From positions 30,847,060 to 30,911,059 of the forward strand of contig OY821742.1 in assembly GCA_963682055.1 (NCBI GenBank): a stretch of DNA of 64,000 nt, read 5' to 3'. Source of the stretch: Primula veris. Its lineage: Eukaryota; Streptophyta; Magnoliopsida; Ericales; Primulaceae. The first letter of the stretch is position 1; each line of letters begins with the position of its first letter. The position numbers were made by a program, and so were the translations under genes. Below the pieces are notes generated by a model that was not told the origin of the DNA, searched no databases, and saw nothing but the letters and a program-made list of their open reading frames with translations. This document shows, piece by piece, positions 32,295 through 45,454 of this stretch.

Positions 32295-33190
32295 AGGGGA
32301 CACCGCGATCACTCAAACTTTTCCCTATAATGTATATTCATACCTTGATAATCAATCTTTGTATGCTTTTTGTCTTTATCAAGATAGGTAGAAATATATC
32401 TATGAATTAGTTGTTGGTTTGTTAATATATCAATGGCCATAACTTAACTAAGTCAACCAACCTTCCGATTTTAATATTGTCGTATTCAGTTTAAATTAAA
32501 ATTTCAGATATCTTATTGCCTCTCTGACGTATTTATTTTAATTCTGAATTGTGTCAACTTATGTTTAGTTGCCATCTCTTCTTGAAAATTAGGAACAGCA
32601 TTGCTGTCAGAAATAAATTGCTTTATTTTTTTGGTTTTTATTATGTTTTTCACATTTTCATTGTGATATTTCCTTTCCAGATAATACTGAACCTCTATTC
32701 AGTTGGTGTGCCTTAATATACGTGGGAAAGACTCAACATTTTCTGAAATTATCGCCAATGTGGCCGTGGTGAAGCTCATCCTAAAGGTATTTTAGCTTCA
32801 TTCATTACTCGTTTTACCCCTTCACCCGGAATGAATCCCACCCCTCTACAAGAATCTGATCCTCGTCCTCTATCATACCACTGGGAGTTTGTGAGGGTAT
32901 TTATCCTCAAAGCCACCGCAGCTTATATTATACACATGAGTAACAATTTACGAAAGTATATTATGCTATTTTCCGCATCACAGCTCCATTCGCATGATGA
33001 TAAAAAGATCTTTCTTCTCATCATTTTGTTGTCCCGCTTGAGTACAACCGACAATGATATGTTATTATTTCGTGTCCTCGTTAAGGGTTCCATACCAAGT
33101 CGGTTTAGAGATTTCAGAATACAAACATGGTCTGTTTTTGATGAATTCCGGGTTTGCATGCTTCATGAGTTTGATACTATTATCTAGAGA
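32295..33190 (+). repeat. Gene-like dispersed repeat, copy 3
   Basis: The first 180 bp match copy 1 (2797-2975, inverted) and the rest matches copy 2 (22945-23782, inverted). The frame 32831-33187 (118 codons) reads NPTPLQESDPRPLSYHWEF, FVRVFILKATAAYIIHMSN, KKIFLLIILLSRLSTTDND and LLFRVLVKGSIPSRFRDF. An upstream in-frame stretch GILASFITRFTPSPGM is also conserved with copy 2. A candidate splice acceptor (TTTCCTTTCCAG) lies near 32680. Compared with copy 2 a middle exon-like block is deleted at about 32580-32600. I do not recognise the protein. It could be a gene fragment moved by a transposon. Confidence 0.6.
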
Positions 33191-33773
33191 CTTAGCTAGC
33201 CTTGTAGTTATAGAGGGAGGAGGAAGATAGAATAGGGTTATTAATTGTTTTGTCACTATGATTATAAAAACGTTGACATGATGTAAGCTATCATTTGGGA
33301 TTTTCATTCAGTTGATGTGACTTTTGGCCTTGTTACACTGGTTTTAATATGAAATTAAATCTGGAATATATAAGCTATGTTAGAAGAGGTTACTGATTTG
33401 AGCTTTGGCTAGTCTTCTGCCTGTGAATCTTATCATCACTAACATGAGTAACGTTTTTAGTTTTGTGATTGTTATTAGTGATTTTGATCTTATGCAAACG
33501 ATAATGACTAGTTACCAAGTTATTTTATTTTGGTGATGTAACTTTTTTCCCTGTTTCGACCTGCCTAAACATGAAGTTAGGCATGTGCTATAAAAGGCTA
33601 AAGCCATAAGGGATATTATTGATTTGAGCTTCGCAAACATGAGTATTAGTATGCCATTGCCCCTCGTATCTTGCCCGACCCAATATAGTATATCCTTTTG
33701 AGAGGGAATGTTCTTCCCGATGACAAGTTGCCAATCATGTATTCCTTGGCCTCTTCAGTTTTTCTGTTTTTAT
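33191..33773. other. Unassigned DNA before LINE F
   Basis: No coding frame or element end is visible. Two similar segments, each ending TTGATTTGAGCTT, occur about 240 bp apart (near 33391 and 33625), possibly a local duplication. It is probably the continuation of the gene-like repeat or its 3' flank. Confidence 0.35.
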
Positions 33774-33788
33774 CTTAATGGTTTTTTT
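33774..33788. repeat. Left target-site duplication of LINE F
   Basis: CTTAATGG followed by T residues at 33774-33788 is repeated at 61023-61037. The T residues overlap the poly(A) tail of the minus-strand LINE, so the exact length (8-15 bp) cannot be fixed. Confidence 0.8.
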
Positions 33789-33793
33789 TTTTT

Positions 33794-34523
33794 GGAAGGT
33801 AAGAATATTATATAAACAAAAATAGCCTTACTAGCATAAGACGCTAGCTAAGGGTGAAACAGAGTTAACAACAGCATTACATCGCAGAAGAGCTAGTAAA
33901 TGAAACAATGTAAACAGAGGCAACACTATCTAAATCTACTAGTACACCAGATGAATCTTAGAAAAGAGCTCAGCAAACCTCTAATCTTGGAAATAACGAC
34001 CAATAAATCAGCTTAAACAACTTGATCTTATTAATGATCATGTGGGAATTGGCTACTTTTCTGCTAGAGCAACCAAACTTGTGCTTTCCTCACCAGTTAA
34101 AACTTAAGCAAAACTACACTACTAACGCCTAACGAGTTAGCCTCACCAAGAATGAACTTGTCATTAAAAAACATAATGCAACTAACTCTAAGGCACATTA
34201 AATAGTGTTGATACTCACTTCTCACAAGATTCGGCATCGTAGTAAATTTGCCTCTAATCATGTCCATACAACCTGTTGTTGTGTAGTATCTCCTGTCGTC
34301 TCTCGCTTTAGCGATCTTGTTTTGCCATGTTTGCACTCTAGTCCAAGCAAAAATTTTGAAAAGGTAAGAGAACATACAGCAGTACCCTACATAACCAAGA
34401 TATTACAAACAATAAAGACAATGTCATTCTCATGATCACACCAATAATCCACAGAGCAGTCAGCAAGAACACCATTAACAAATGGAAGGCAACACAACCA
34501 CCCATACAACACTAGAGACAACC
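33794..34523 (-). other. LINE F 3' UTR
   Basis: Between the end of ORF2 (stop before 34524 on the minus strand) and the T run at 33782-33793 there are about 730 bp without LINE motifs. Small frames at 34097-34435 on either strand overlap one another and have no recognisable content. It lacks the TTATTAATAAAA signature of the left-hand LINE tails, so LINE F belongs to a different lineage. Confidence 0.7.
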
Positions 34524-37131
34524 TCATTTAAAAATAGTATCTTTAATATTCCAAGTATTAGCAATGAATGAGTTCCTCCTATTAAGAAGAATATTCCTCA
34601 TTTTGTTCATCTTGACTTTAATGTAAAAATCAATTTGGAGACTGATAGAGCCAATATCAGTGCTAACCTTGCCATGCTTCCTATAATTTCTTTCTTTCCA
34701 AAGGAAGTAGATAGAGCAAGAGAAAATAAGCTTACCAATGGTGGCATGTAACTTTTTTACCTTTGAACATTTTAGTGACCCAAATGATCCATTCATCCCA
34801 GGTGTTACAAAGACCGGAGAAACTAGCTTTATAGAGCAAATTATGAAGTACCCTAGTGGAGTAAACACACTTAAAGAACAAATGGTCAAGGTCCTCTAAA
34901 TGATAATTGCACAAATAACAATTAGTAGTAAGATTTGGGTACCAAAGACTAATTTTGTCATTAGTAGGAAGTCTTTTCAACACATATTGCCACATGATAA
35001 CACCACACTTTGGGATTTGGTTGTTAAACCAAACAATTTTGGCCAAAGGCACTTTGTTTTTTTTATCCCTCATAAAGTTCCGCATAGAGCCAACAATGTA
35101 GCCTTTGTCATCTAAAGTCCAAACAATGTGATCCTCACTATTAGAGTAAATTTTAGGATGATTTAAGCCCTTAATTAGAATAACATTACTGTTATTAGTG
35201 TTAGGCCATCTCCATTGACCATTAGAAATAATGGATAAGAGCTTTTCATTGCGAGAGAAACATGTATCATGCAACAAAGCTCAAATGTGTTTCTAGGCAA
35301 AATAGAGCCACACTTTAACCAATTATCATACCAAAGAGAAATGTTCTCCCCATTTCCCACTTTAAAATAAATAAGATTTTTCAAAGTATCTCTAGTCTTT
35401 AAAATTTTCTTCCAAGAATAGCTACCTTGAGAGGGATTTTTAATAACCCAAATACTTATATCCTTTAAAATGTTAGAGTAAATCCATTTCTTCCACAAGG
35501 AGGTAGTATGAGGGTTACAAATGGACCAAAAAAGCTTAGAAATTAAAGCAAAGTTCCAAATTCTCAGATTCTTAAAACCAAGGCCTCCCTCATGAAGAGG
35601 GTAGGCAACATCATGCCAGGAAACTCTAGTACCAGAGCTACACCAAAGAAACTTAGAAATAATTTACTCAATTTTGTAAGTGACAGCAGCATGTAACATG
35701 AAGTGGGAGCACCAAAAAACATTGATACTATACAACACTGACATAATAAGCTGAATTATGTCTGCATAAGAAAGAAAATTACTCGTCCAAGAGGTAATCC
35801 TCTTAGTAATTTTGAGGATAAGAGCTTCACAATGAATGTTGTTAAGCTTAGAAGTTAAGAGACGCACCCCTAAGTACCTCACAGGAAGGGAATCCATTTT
35901 AAAAACTAAGAAACTTTTAATACTAGCAAGGACATCATCCTCTAAAACACAAGCAAAGAGACTACTTTTATAGTGATTAGCTTTCAGTCCAGAGAATTAG
36001 CAAGAGTCAAAGCACTCTTGTAAAAGATATGCACAGAACCTAGATTACCATGGCAAAAAAGCAACAAATCATCAGCAAAACAAAAGTGAGACAGTTTCAG
36101 GCCTTTACATTTATCATGAAAGATAAAGCTATCAGAGTTCCACTCTTGCTCAAGAATAAAAGAAAGAACATTCATACATATTACAAACAAATAAGGAGAT
36201 AGAGGATCCACTTGTCTAATCCCTTTTTTGCCTTTAAAGAACCCCTCCATACTACCATTAATCATAATGGAATATGAGGGAGTGGAAATGCATTCTGAGA
36301 TCCAATGTCTCATATACAAAGGAAACCCCATAAGCTCAAGGGTGTCAAGGATAAAATTCCAGTTAATAGAATTGAAGGCTTTCATAAGATCCACTTTCAT
36401 GGTAACTCTAGGCTTCCCCTTATCAAGATGATAGCCATGTAAAATCTCTTGAGCTGGCAAAATATTATCTGAAATAGATCTTCCCTTAACAAAGGCAGAC
36501 TGATTTCTTAGAATGAGAACATCCATGAAAAGTTTTATTCTATTAGCAATGAGTTTATATATGCATTTATAAGAGCTATTACAGCAAGAAATTGGCCTAT
36601 AATCGCTAATTCTAGTATAGTTATCCACCTTAGCAATAAGAGCAATACAAGTGCTATTAACTTGCTTTAACAAAGATCTATCATGAAAAAAGTCCTTAAT
36701 AGCTTCTGTGATGTCTCTTCCTATAATGTGCCAAGCTCTCCTAAAGAAAAATCCATTGAACCCATCAGGTCCCGAAGCTTTGTTAGGATTCATAAACATC
36801 AAACAATCAAGGATTTCATCATCATTAAACATAACATTAAGAGAAACAAGCATGTCATCACTGACCACATGCTTAACATAATGAGAGAGAGATTCTATGC
36901 CAGGGTAATCACTGAAATTAGTAGTCCCTAAAAGATTTTTGTAATAATCAAGAATATTATGCACAATATCCTCATGCTTAGTAAGAGTAATACCATCATT
37001 ATCAATAAAAGAAGCAGTCCTATTTCAATTGTTTATCTGGTTAATAGACTTAAAGAAATAAGTAGTGTTTTGGTCCCCATAATAAGTACTGTTTTGGTCC
37101 CCATTCTCAAGCCAATTAATTCTACTTTTTT
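34524..37131 (-). pseudogene. LINE F ORF2, reverse transcriptase to C-terminus
   Basis: It starts at the array junction with SRINWLENGD and leads into a 326-codon frame (36964-35984) with the complete RT core: NPNKASGPDGFNGFF, YRPISCCNSSYKCIYKLIAN, KVDLMKAFNSINW, GIRQVDPLSPYLF and LSHFCFADDLLLFCHG with both catalytic Asp. After a stop come RYLGVRLLTSKLN, SWTSNFLSYADIIQLI, GGLGFKNLRIWN, KVGNGENISLWYDNWL, a frame change near 35270, then the zinc tail CYLCNYHLEDLDHLFFKC and FLWKERNYRKHGK. ORF2 ends at 34524 without RNase H. A 24-bp near-tandem duplication lies at 37057-37104 (NGDQN twice in the translation). Confidence 0.92.
37127..37131. repeat. Left target-site duplication of the array (TTTTT)
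   Basis: Five T precede the TGTCACG end of the first LTR, and five T follow the GTTACA end of the last LTR (57695-57699). Removing 37132-57694 and one TTTTT rejoins LINE F ORF2 in frame (ESMAKQK into SRINWLENGD). This is strong support that the four-LTR array is one insertion. A T run alone would be weak evidence, but the restored frame makes it convincing. Confidence 0.9.
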
Positions 37132-39336
37132 TGTCACGCCCCGGATTTTGGATAACCCGGGTCGTGAATGTAAATTAAAATAAAAAGGAAAAAAGTTAAA
37201 ATAACAAAACATGCAGAAAGTCATTCGATAATATGCTAATCAATAGAACCAAATAAATACTTCAGGCCATGCCGATAATCACATTTGATTCACTAAATTG
37301 GCCTAAGGGTAGCCAACGGTGTTCAAATGTGACAACACAAACAAGACAATACGTCTTTAGAAAATTTCGGCATGAGCTTCGCGTATCTACTTGTTTCCAA
37401 TAAATTAGACCTGTCTGAAACAACATATAACAAAATCGCAACGCGATTACCAAATAATCCAAAATCAAATCCAACCCAGCTGACATTCTATAAAATAGCG
37501 TAATCTAAAATAAACTTGCATTAAACGCCTATTAGGTCCACAAGGCTCAAAATGAGGTAATACCAAAATGAATAAAAACAAGTCTGACGTGCGCACGATC
37601 ACGTGTAATATGATAATGAGCCCCATGCAAGCATTCTAAACTTCGCCACAGTCTACATCAACACCTGTACATCGATCATGAACAAAATGTACAGAAAACA
37701 ATCTCACTTTAAAAACGGCGCGTGCTACTAAGCACGCACACACAATCCTAACATGGCAAATATGATATCTTGGCAAATAATGACAAAGACAATTGCACGA
37801 AAAACACATCAACAAATATAACTCGCAACACAAGTAAATGAACATATAATCAAGATCAACTGAATTAATAATAAAACAAAATAAAATAAAACAAAACAAA
37901 ACAAAACAAAATAAAACAAGACTCAACGAAACACAAAGTCGGGATTGCCTCACATGTACCCACTTTTAGAGCCACTCTGCTCTAGGACCCAAAGTGCAAT
38001 GGTTCCCTCACCCATATTCTGACACTAACACGTGACCAAAATATATGGGGCCGGCTTTAAGGGGACTAACCCTATGGTACCGATATACCTAATCCTTGCG
38101 CAAGTTTCCGGAATCTCACCGTAAGCTGACACAGCTCCGCCTTAACACTTGGTACTGCAATCCCTAAAATAAATATAAAAGACTCCGAATACCAAACACG
38201 AAAACAGTAAACTCCACAATAAAACAAAAAACACATTTTATAATATTCGATGTAATTAAATAAACATATCACCACAAAAATATACACGGTATCACCACAA
38301 GAGTATACACGATATCACCACTATCACACTTTCACCACTTTCACGTTTTAAAAAAAATATTTAATCAAATAACACATTTAAATCACCTTATTATAAAAAT
38401 AGTAAAATCGCCATACACAATATAATCACCATAAAAATAACGATGCGAAGCCGTTACACACAAAATACAATAACATGATGCAATACACACTAACCAACCA
38501 ACTAACCATTTACATAGCCTAGCATACAACAAACAACACATAAAAACCGTCTTTAAAGCGAAACCATATTCTTCCCCCTTACCTACGCAAACAAGAGCTC
38601 GTTTGTCAAAAAACTCCAAACTCAAGTCGAAAGCCCAACGAACAGTTAGAAGCAGATCTGGACAGCCCAATAACGGTCCTTAAACAGTCCCTAAACGTAA
38701 TTAAAACGAGCTACGGATTAATATAAAAACACCTAATTCGGATTATAGCCAATATTCCCAAAAATGGGTTTTTATAAAAGTTAAAATCAGATGAAACGGC
38801 TTACACGGATAGATAGCTCTCGAAAAATAGGCTAAGAAAACATATTTGATTGTCGAAAACAGACACCCGATGACCTCGTAATCACCCCTCGAAATCGCAG
38901 CCTTAAAACCCTAAACCGCACCCACTACCGCCACCTACCACCGCAGCCTGGCCGATCATCGGAGTTGGCTGCCAAGTCGCTGACTTCGGTCAGTCTCCCT
39001 CCGTCATGTCTTCTCTCTCTACCTCTCCGTTCTATGTATGTATATATGTATTCGATGCATATATGTATATGTATATGTATATATATGTATATATGTGTGA
39101 CTGTGTATGTATGTAGATATATATATATATATATATATATTTAGGTATTAGCTTATTTAATTACTAGTCTAGCCCATATAGTTATTACTAATTACAAATA
39201 TAACCCAATATTATTGTTACATAAGACATTACTACATTATTTATTTCACATATATACAATTACACAATACATTAATATCATTTTAGAAAAATAATACAAA
39301 TAAATAATAAATACCCAAAATTTCCAAGTCGTTACA
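37132..39336 (-). repeat. Array LTR1 (outer, 3' LTR; 2205 bp)
   Basis: Minus strand TGTAACGACTTGG to CCGGGGCGTGACA. It carries five substitutions not seen in the other three LTRs: 37206, 37355, 37789, 38112 and 38894, all transitions. It contains a long (TA)n/TATG dinucleotide region at about 39035-39142, probably near the promoter. Confidence 0.95.
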
Positions 39337-39350
39337 TTCTCCCCAACTTA
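39337..39350 (-). other. Polypurine tract of array unit 1
   Basis: The minus strand reads AAGTTGGGGAGAA directly before TGTAACG, the LTR start. Copies lie at 45455 and 51577 beside LTR2 and LTR3. GGGACGAAATT just upstream is typical of chromovirus-like gypsy elements. Confidence 0.9.
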
Positions 39351-42300
39351 AAAAAAATTTCGTCCCGAAATTTAGCACATACTATTGTCGCCCAAAAACT
39401 AGTTCAACCCATATACATGTTCTCACACCTCAAAACCACTTTGAAGGGTAAAATAAATCATAAAGCCAAAATAATAGAAAAACAAAAGAAAGGTAAAGCG
39501 AACTTAAAATTAAGCGAAAAATTGTTAACAATTTCCACCAAAGAATGATCACCCACCGCACATTACTTTACCACACTCAAAAGAAAGATCACATAATTCA
39601 TTCTACTGACCAGACAAATTACATTTAAATCCATAAAACCACGTAAACATATATTCACCGACTACCGACTACCAACTACCGACTACCGACTACCGACTGA
39701 TGAAAATAAGATAATCACATCATATCACATGCATGTACTAGAAGTCCTACTATATCATCCCAGAAATATTTACTCACCAAACAACGCTATTCAAGACAGA
39801 AATGACCATTAGTGTTTACGAATACTAGTAGAAAAACCAAATAATATATCAAACGGCAGTTCTAAATATGTCACATTGAATAGTTCACTCAGACAAATAA
39901 TTAAAAACTTATATTCACATGTTGCTAGCTCAACATCAATATAAAACAGACACTTCCCAAACAAGTCTCACAATTAAATTGCATTAACAAAGCATGGTCT
40001 CACTACATAAACAGTTACATACCTCAATGATAAACGATTTAAATTAATAAAATGCATAATGTAGTTGACACACAAGATTTAATCACAAAGAAAGATATAC
40101 GAACTTTCCATTTACAAATATGGATGACGACTATGTATTAGTGTCAATTTTCTTTTTCAACCAAATTATATAAGCATTTAATTAGTATAAATAGATTAGT
40201 ATAAATAGATTCCCATACGATAACTAAAATTAAATTAAATACACCAATTTACATTTCATCAACATAGTACAAAAGGACACGCATGTAATAGATGATCACC
40301 ATCACAACCATTTTCACCCAATTACTACATCTAAATACATATACGTGTTACAAAAACTCATTGCCATATTATTTGGATATCCCTTGCATCATCATACACA
40401 TACATCACATGCACTTAGCCACATACCAGAACCTAAAACCCACCACTATATAACGCTATAAAATTATTAAAAGAATACTCTCACAACACTTTTATTTTCT
40501 CAAGTAAAGTAATAATAAAGAAAATTATATCACGTCTAACTAACTCGCAAACGATTTTTATTTTCCAAAACCACTTACAAATATATTAATTTATATAGAT
40601 CGATATAACGTACCAACAATATTTAGGAGAAAAAAAAATTACTTTTTATCAACTCAACGGTACAGCTACTAACTTCACCTCACGCCAAACTTTGGTACAC
40701 AAATTCTTAATAATTACCAAAATAAATAAATATTGAAAGAACTGATTGAGTTACTAGGAATAAATCACTGAGCTACACACAATAAACTTAAGCATATTTC
40801 TTAATCAAGACATACTTGTTTCATGGGTCCATCACAAAAAAATATATAAAAAGACCACTGCGACTAATAAGAATGAACCAGATGGTTAGTACATGAACTT
40901 ATAACTTTAATAAATATATTCACACGAACACAAAATATGGTTATTATATTAAACACTCCACCATCTTATTGTAGCTATATGCCCCCAACACAATATATAT
41001 AGGTAGAACGTATATTAATCACCATTTTGCCATGTCCTCACATAGGCGTCGTGTCTATAAAATCACAAAATCATCTTAACTCCTACACTCAGTCTTAAAT
41101 AGTAGACTCCAGATTGCATATTATATATAGCACACTTATCTTGATCCTATTCTGAAAAAGATGTTTAAGAAAATAATGGGCATGGATTGTCATAACATCA
41201 AACACTAAGGTACATAGCAAAAGTTAAACAATCCACCAATACACAATTAAGAAGAACATCAAATATATCTCCAATTAATATAACTTGAGCACAAAGTGCA
41301 CAATAAATTGTCATATCACAATTCTATCAGGCTTTTTAAAAAAAAAAAACACCAAGTGAAATTTACTAAATGGAAGTAAATGTAATAAAAGTTTTGCAAT
41401 AAAATTCGGGGAAATTATATGTAAACACATGAAATTATAAACACTAAAATTATACAATCTTGCACCTCCACATCAATCTATACTGCTAGATTTTACTCAG
41501 ACAATATTATAACAAAGAAAACAAACACTCTAATGATTCGGAATCTACAACAACAACAACAACAACAAACCTATAATGTCTTGCTCATGTTACCCCATTT
41601 TTCACAGAAAACATAAAGATAATCCCAACATAATTGATAATCCGCACAGTAAGCCACTTTGAGTTTTTAGACGTCAATGGAATAAACCTGACACGTTGTC
41701 CTACAAAGATGGTGTCTACGAAAAAGGAGATACTTAAAAAGAAAACTATTTTCTCAATGGCACATAATACACGTACAAGTGAAGATAAATAAATAAATAA
41801 ATAATCTTAAGTATTAGGCGAATCACCCTATTTTGTCTATAATTTGGCCGGATTAACGCAAATAAACAAAGATTAACAAGAATCTCTAATAATAAATTCG
41901 TTTTATTCAATAACTATAAAATGATAAACCATTGGGCCTACAATCTCAACACGTCACCTACCGGTATTTGGTTATTAAATTTATTTAATAGTCACATTGC
42001 ATCGTCACTAATATTACTTACGAACCGTCACTACTTACACACCAAAACACACGCTATATAATTCCACTGAAACCAGAACAAAAATTGCACACTTGGCATA
42101 TAGTCACATAGTCGCGACGATAAAAGGAATTACACCAACATTTGGGGTTATAGTTAAAAGTGCTAAAATCAAAATAACAGTCTTTACACTACCGTTCACA
42201 TCACACCTATCCTAAACATAATATCATGTTTTAGGATATTTTCAAATAGTTTACGTATACCAATCACATTTCAATTACTAATAAACAGTCACACGACATA

Positions 42301-43234
42301 AAAATCAAGCAAGTAATTATTACTAAAACACCATTTATTTTATCATTTCTCCCTTGCGTCACACCGAAATCATAAATACTCTTGCGTCACACTGAAATCA
42401 TAAATAACAGCAATGCTACACATAACTAAGTTAATCAAAGGCAAAACCATACTCTAAGCTTTAAAGAATACTTGTGACAACACGATTAATATAATGAATT
42501 ATCCATTTTATTAGTGAAAAAATGTACTCCAGTGAATAAAAATATAACTCGTATAGTGTTGAGGAATAATCCACTGTACGTGCCAAATCAACCGCAAACG
42601 CTTCATATGTAAACAAATGTACCTCTCATAACATGTCAAACACTTCAACCAACAAACTATAAGATCTAAAACTAATGTGATTCAACATAAAAAGTTACCA
42701 AACTTAACACCACGCTCAATATGGATAACACTTAAAAAGGATACCATATACACACGGCCTACAGAGTACAACGAAAACATGAAACAAACTAAACGTCTAC
42801 AAATCCTACTTATCTACACAAATATCAATCCTTCTTAACCCATCGTAATTTAGTTTCAGTAACTAACAATCATAAAAACAATCCATTGGAAGGCACCACC
42901 ACAATACTCGATCAATACATGTAGCACATAACAGATATTTCTATATCATCACACCACGAGTAACACACAACTGGATATGTCCACCAACTAAAACCTTTCA
43001 CATTCAACAAACACGAAACCGTTTAACAAGAACCATATATACACCCATTAAAACGGATCAACTTACAATACAATATAAGTCAACCAAACTTGAATGTAAA
43101 CAAACAACCAAATACACCACATGGATTTTGAAAAATGCAGATTTTCTTAAAATGTCTTACACCACCAAGTATCACCCCTTCCCGTGTGTGCCTATCCTAC
43201 CCAACAGGCAACCAAGGTAATCGGAACCCGGTTA

Positions 43235-43246
43235 GCTCTGATACCA
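43235..43246 (-). other. Primer binding site of array unit 1
   Basis: Minus strand TGGTATCAGAGC, three bases after the LTR2 end CGTGACA. Identical sites occur at 49353-49364 and 55475-55486, so every unit keeps its initiator tRNA-Met primer site. Confidence 0.95.
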
Positions 43247-43249
43247 AAC

Positions 43250-45454
43250 TGTCACGCCCCGGATTTTGGATAACCCGGGTCGTGAATGTAAATTAAAATA
43301 AAAAGGAAAAAAGTTAAAATAACGAAACATGCAGAAAGTCATTCGATAATATGCTAATCAATAGAACCAAATAAATACTTCAGGCCATGCCGATAATCAC
43401 ATTTGATTCACTAAATTGGCCTAAGGGTAGCCAACGGTGTTCAAATGTGACAACACAAACAAGACAATACGTTTTTAGAAAATTTCGGCATGAGCTTCGC
43501 GTATCTACTTGTTTCCAATAAATTAGACCTGTCTGAAACAACATATAACAAAATCGCAACGCGATTACCAAATAATCCAAAATCAAATCCAACCCAGCTG
43601 ACATTCTATAAAATAGCGTAATCTAAAATAAACTTGCATTAAACGCCTATTAGGTCCACAAGGCTCAAAATGAGGTAATACCAAAATGAATAAAAACAAG
43701 TCTGACGTGCGCACGATCACGTGTAATATGATAATGAGCCCCATGCAAGCATTCTAAACTTCGCCACAGTCTACATCAACACCTGTACATCGATCATGAA
43801 CAAAATGTACAGAAAACAATCTCACTTTAAAAACGGCGCGTGCTACTAAGCACGCACACACAATCCTAACATGGCAAATATGATATCTTGGCAAATAATG
43901 ACAAAGGCAATTGCACGAAAAACACATCAACAAATATAACTCGCAACACAAGTAAATGAACATATAATCAAGATCAACTGAATTAATAATAAAACAAAAT
44001 AAAATAAAACAAAACAAAACAAAACAAAATAAAACAAGACTCAACGAAACACAAAGTCGGGATTGCCTCACATGTACCCACTTTTAGAGCCACTCTGCTC
44101 TAGGACCCAAAGTGCAATGGTTCCCTCACCCATATTCTGACACTAACACGTGACCAAAATATATGGGGCCGGCTTTAAGGGGACTAACCCTATGGTACCG
44201 ATATACCTAATCCTTGCGCAAGTTTCCGGGATCTCACCGTAAGCTGACACAGCTCCGCCTTAACACTTGGTACTGCAATCCCTAAAATAAATATAAAAGA
44301 CTCCGAATACCAAACACGAAAACAGTAAACTCCACAATAAAACAAAAAACACATTTTATAATATTCGATGTAATTAAATAAACATATCACCACAAAAATA
44401 TACACGGTATCACCACAAGAGTATACACGATATCACCACTATCACACTTTCACCACTTTCACGTTTTAAAAAAAATATTTAATCAAATAACACATTTAAA
44501 TCACCTTATTATAAAAATAGTAAAATCGCCATACACAATATAATCACCATAAAAATAACGATGCGAAGCCGTTACACACAAAATACAATAACATGATGCA
44601 ATACACACTAACCAACCAACTAACCATTTACATAGCCTAGCATACAACAAACAACACATAAAAACCGTCTTTAAAGCGAAACCATATTCTTCCCCCTTAC
44701 CTACGCAAACAAGAGCTCGTTTGTCAAAAAACTCCAAACTCAAGTCGAAAGCCCAACGAACAGTTAGAAGCAGATCTGGACAGCCCAATAACGGTCCTTA
44801 AACAGTCCCTAAACGTAATTAAAACGAGCTACGGATTAATATAAAAACACCTAATTCGGATTATAGCCAATATTCCCAAAAATGGGTTTTTATAAAAGTT
44901 AAAATCAGATGAAACGGCTTACACGGATAGATAGCTCTCGAAAAATAGGCTAAGAAAACATATTTGATTGTCGAAAACAGACACCCGATGACCTCGTAAT
45001 CACCCCTCGAAGTCGCAGCCTTAAAACCCTAAACCGCACCCACTACCGCCACCTACCACCGCAGCCTGGCCGATCATCGGAGTTGGCTGCCAAGTCGCTG
45101 ACTTCGGTCAGTCTCCCTCCGTCATGTCTTCTCTCTCTACCTCTCCGTTCTATGTATGTATATATGTATTCGATGCATATATGTATATGTATATGTATAT
45201 ATATGTATATATGTGTGACTGTGTATGTATGTAGATATATATATATATATATATATATTTAGGTATTAGCTTATTTAATTACTAGTCTAGCCCATATAGT
45301 TATTACTAATTACAAATATAACCCAATATTATTGTTACATAAGACATTACTACATTATTTATTTCACATATATACAATTACACAATACATTAATATCATT
45401 TTAGAAAAATAATACAAATAAATAATAAATACCCAAAATTTCCAAGTCGTTACA
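43250..45454 (-). repeat. Array LTR2 (inner; 2205 bp)
   Basis: It matches the consensus of the four LTRs at all ten positions where LTR1 or LTR4 is private. I noticed no substitution of its own. It serves as the 3' LTR of one unit and the 5' LTR of the next, with no flanking duplication. Confidence 0.95.

Larger units (their letters stand above)
39337..43249 (-). mobile_element. Array internal region 1 (3913 bp, non-coding)
   Basis: No frame of 60 codons or more starts with ATG on either strand, and I recognise no Gag, protease, integrase or RT motif. The + strand is poor in G: in four 60-base lines counted by hand (39961, 40321, 41281, 42601) there are 50 C and 21 G, so the element RNA would be poor in C. 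Features: polypurine tract at 39337-39350 with TTTCGTCCCGAAATTT beside it, a CTACCGA-type heptamer repeated five to six times at 39659-39699, a CAA run near 41550, a 26-bp direct repeat at 42353-42378 and 42381-42406, and the primer site at 43235-43246. One substitution in the motif CACCACGCTC (about 42715) separates it from the other two internal regions. Confidence 0.92.

Noticed and set aside
37262..38670. Four recurring small frames on the minus strand (71-105 codons) in each array unit, also at 43.4-44.8, 49.5-50.9 and 55.6-57.0 kb
   Set aside because: They all lie inside the LTRs, overlap no known domain and repeat only because the LTRs repeat. They are not genes; the one with frame retention is kept as a low-interest finding.
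39035..39142. Long TATG/TA dinucleotide run in each LTR, which could suggest a satellite
   Set aside because: It is a microsatellite inside the LTR, with only a 4-bp length change in LTR3. It does not extend beyond the LTR.
39659..39699. Short CTACCGA repeats as a possible CRISPR-like array
   Set aside because: The repeats are seven bases with no spacers, in plant nuclear DNA. It is a simple tandem repeat.
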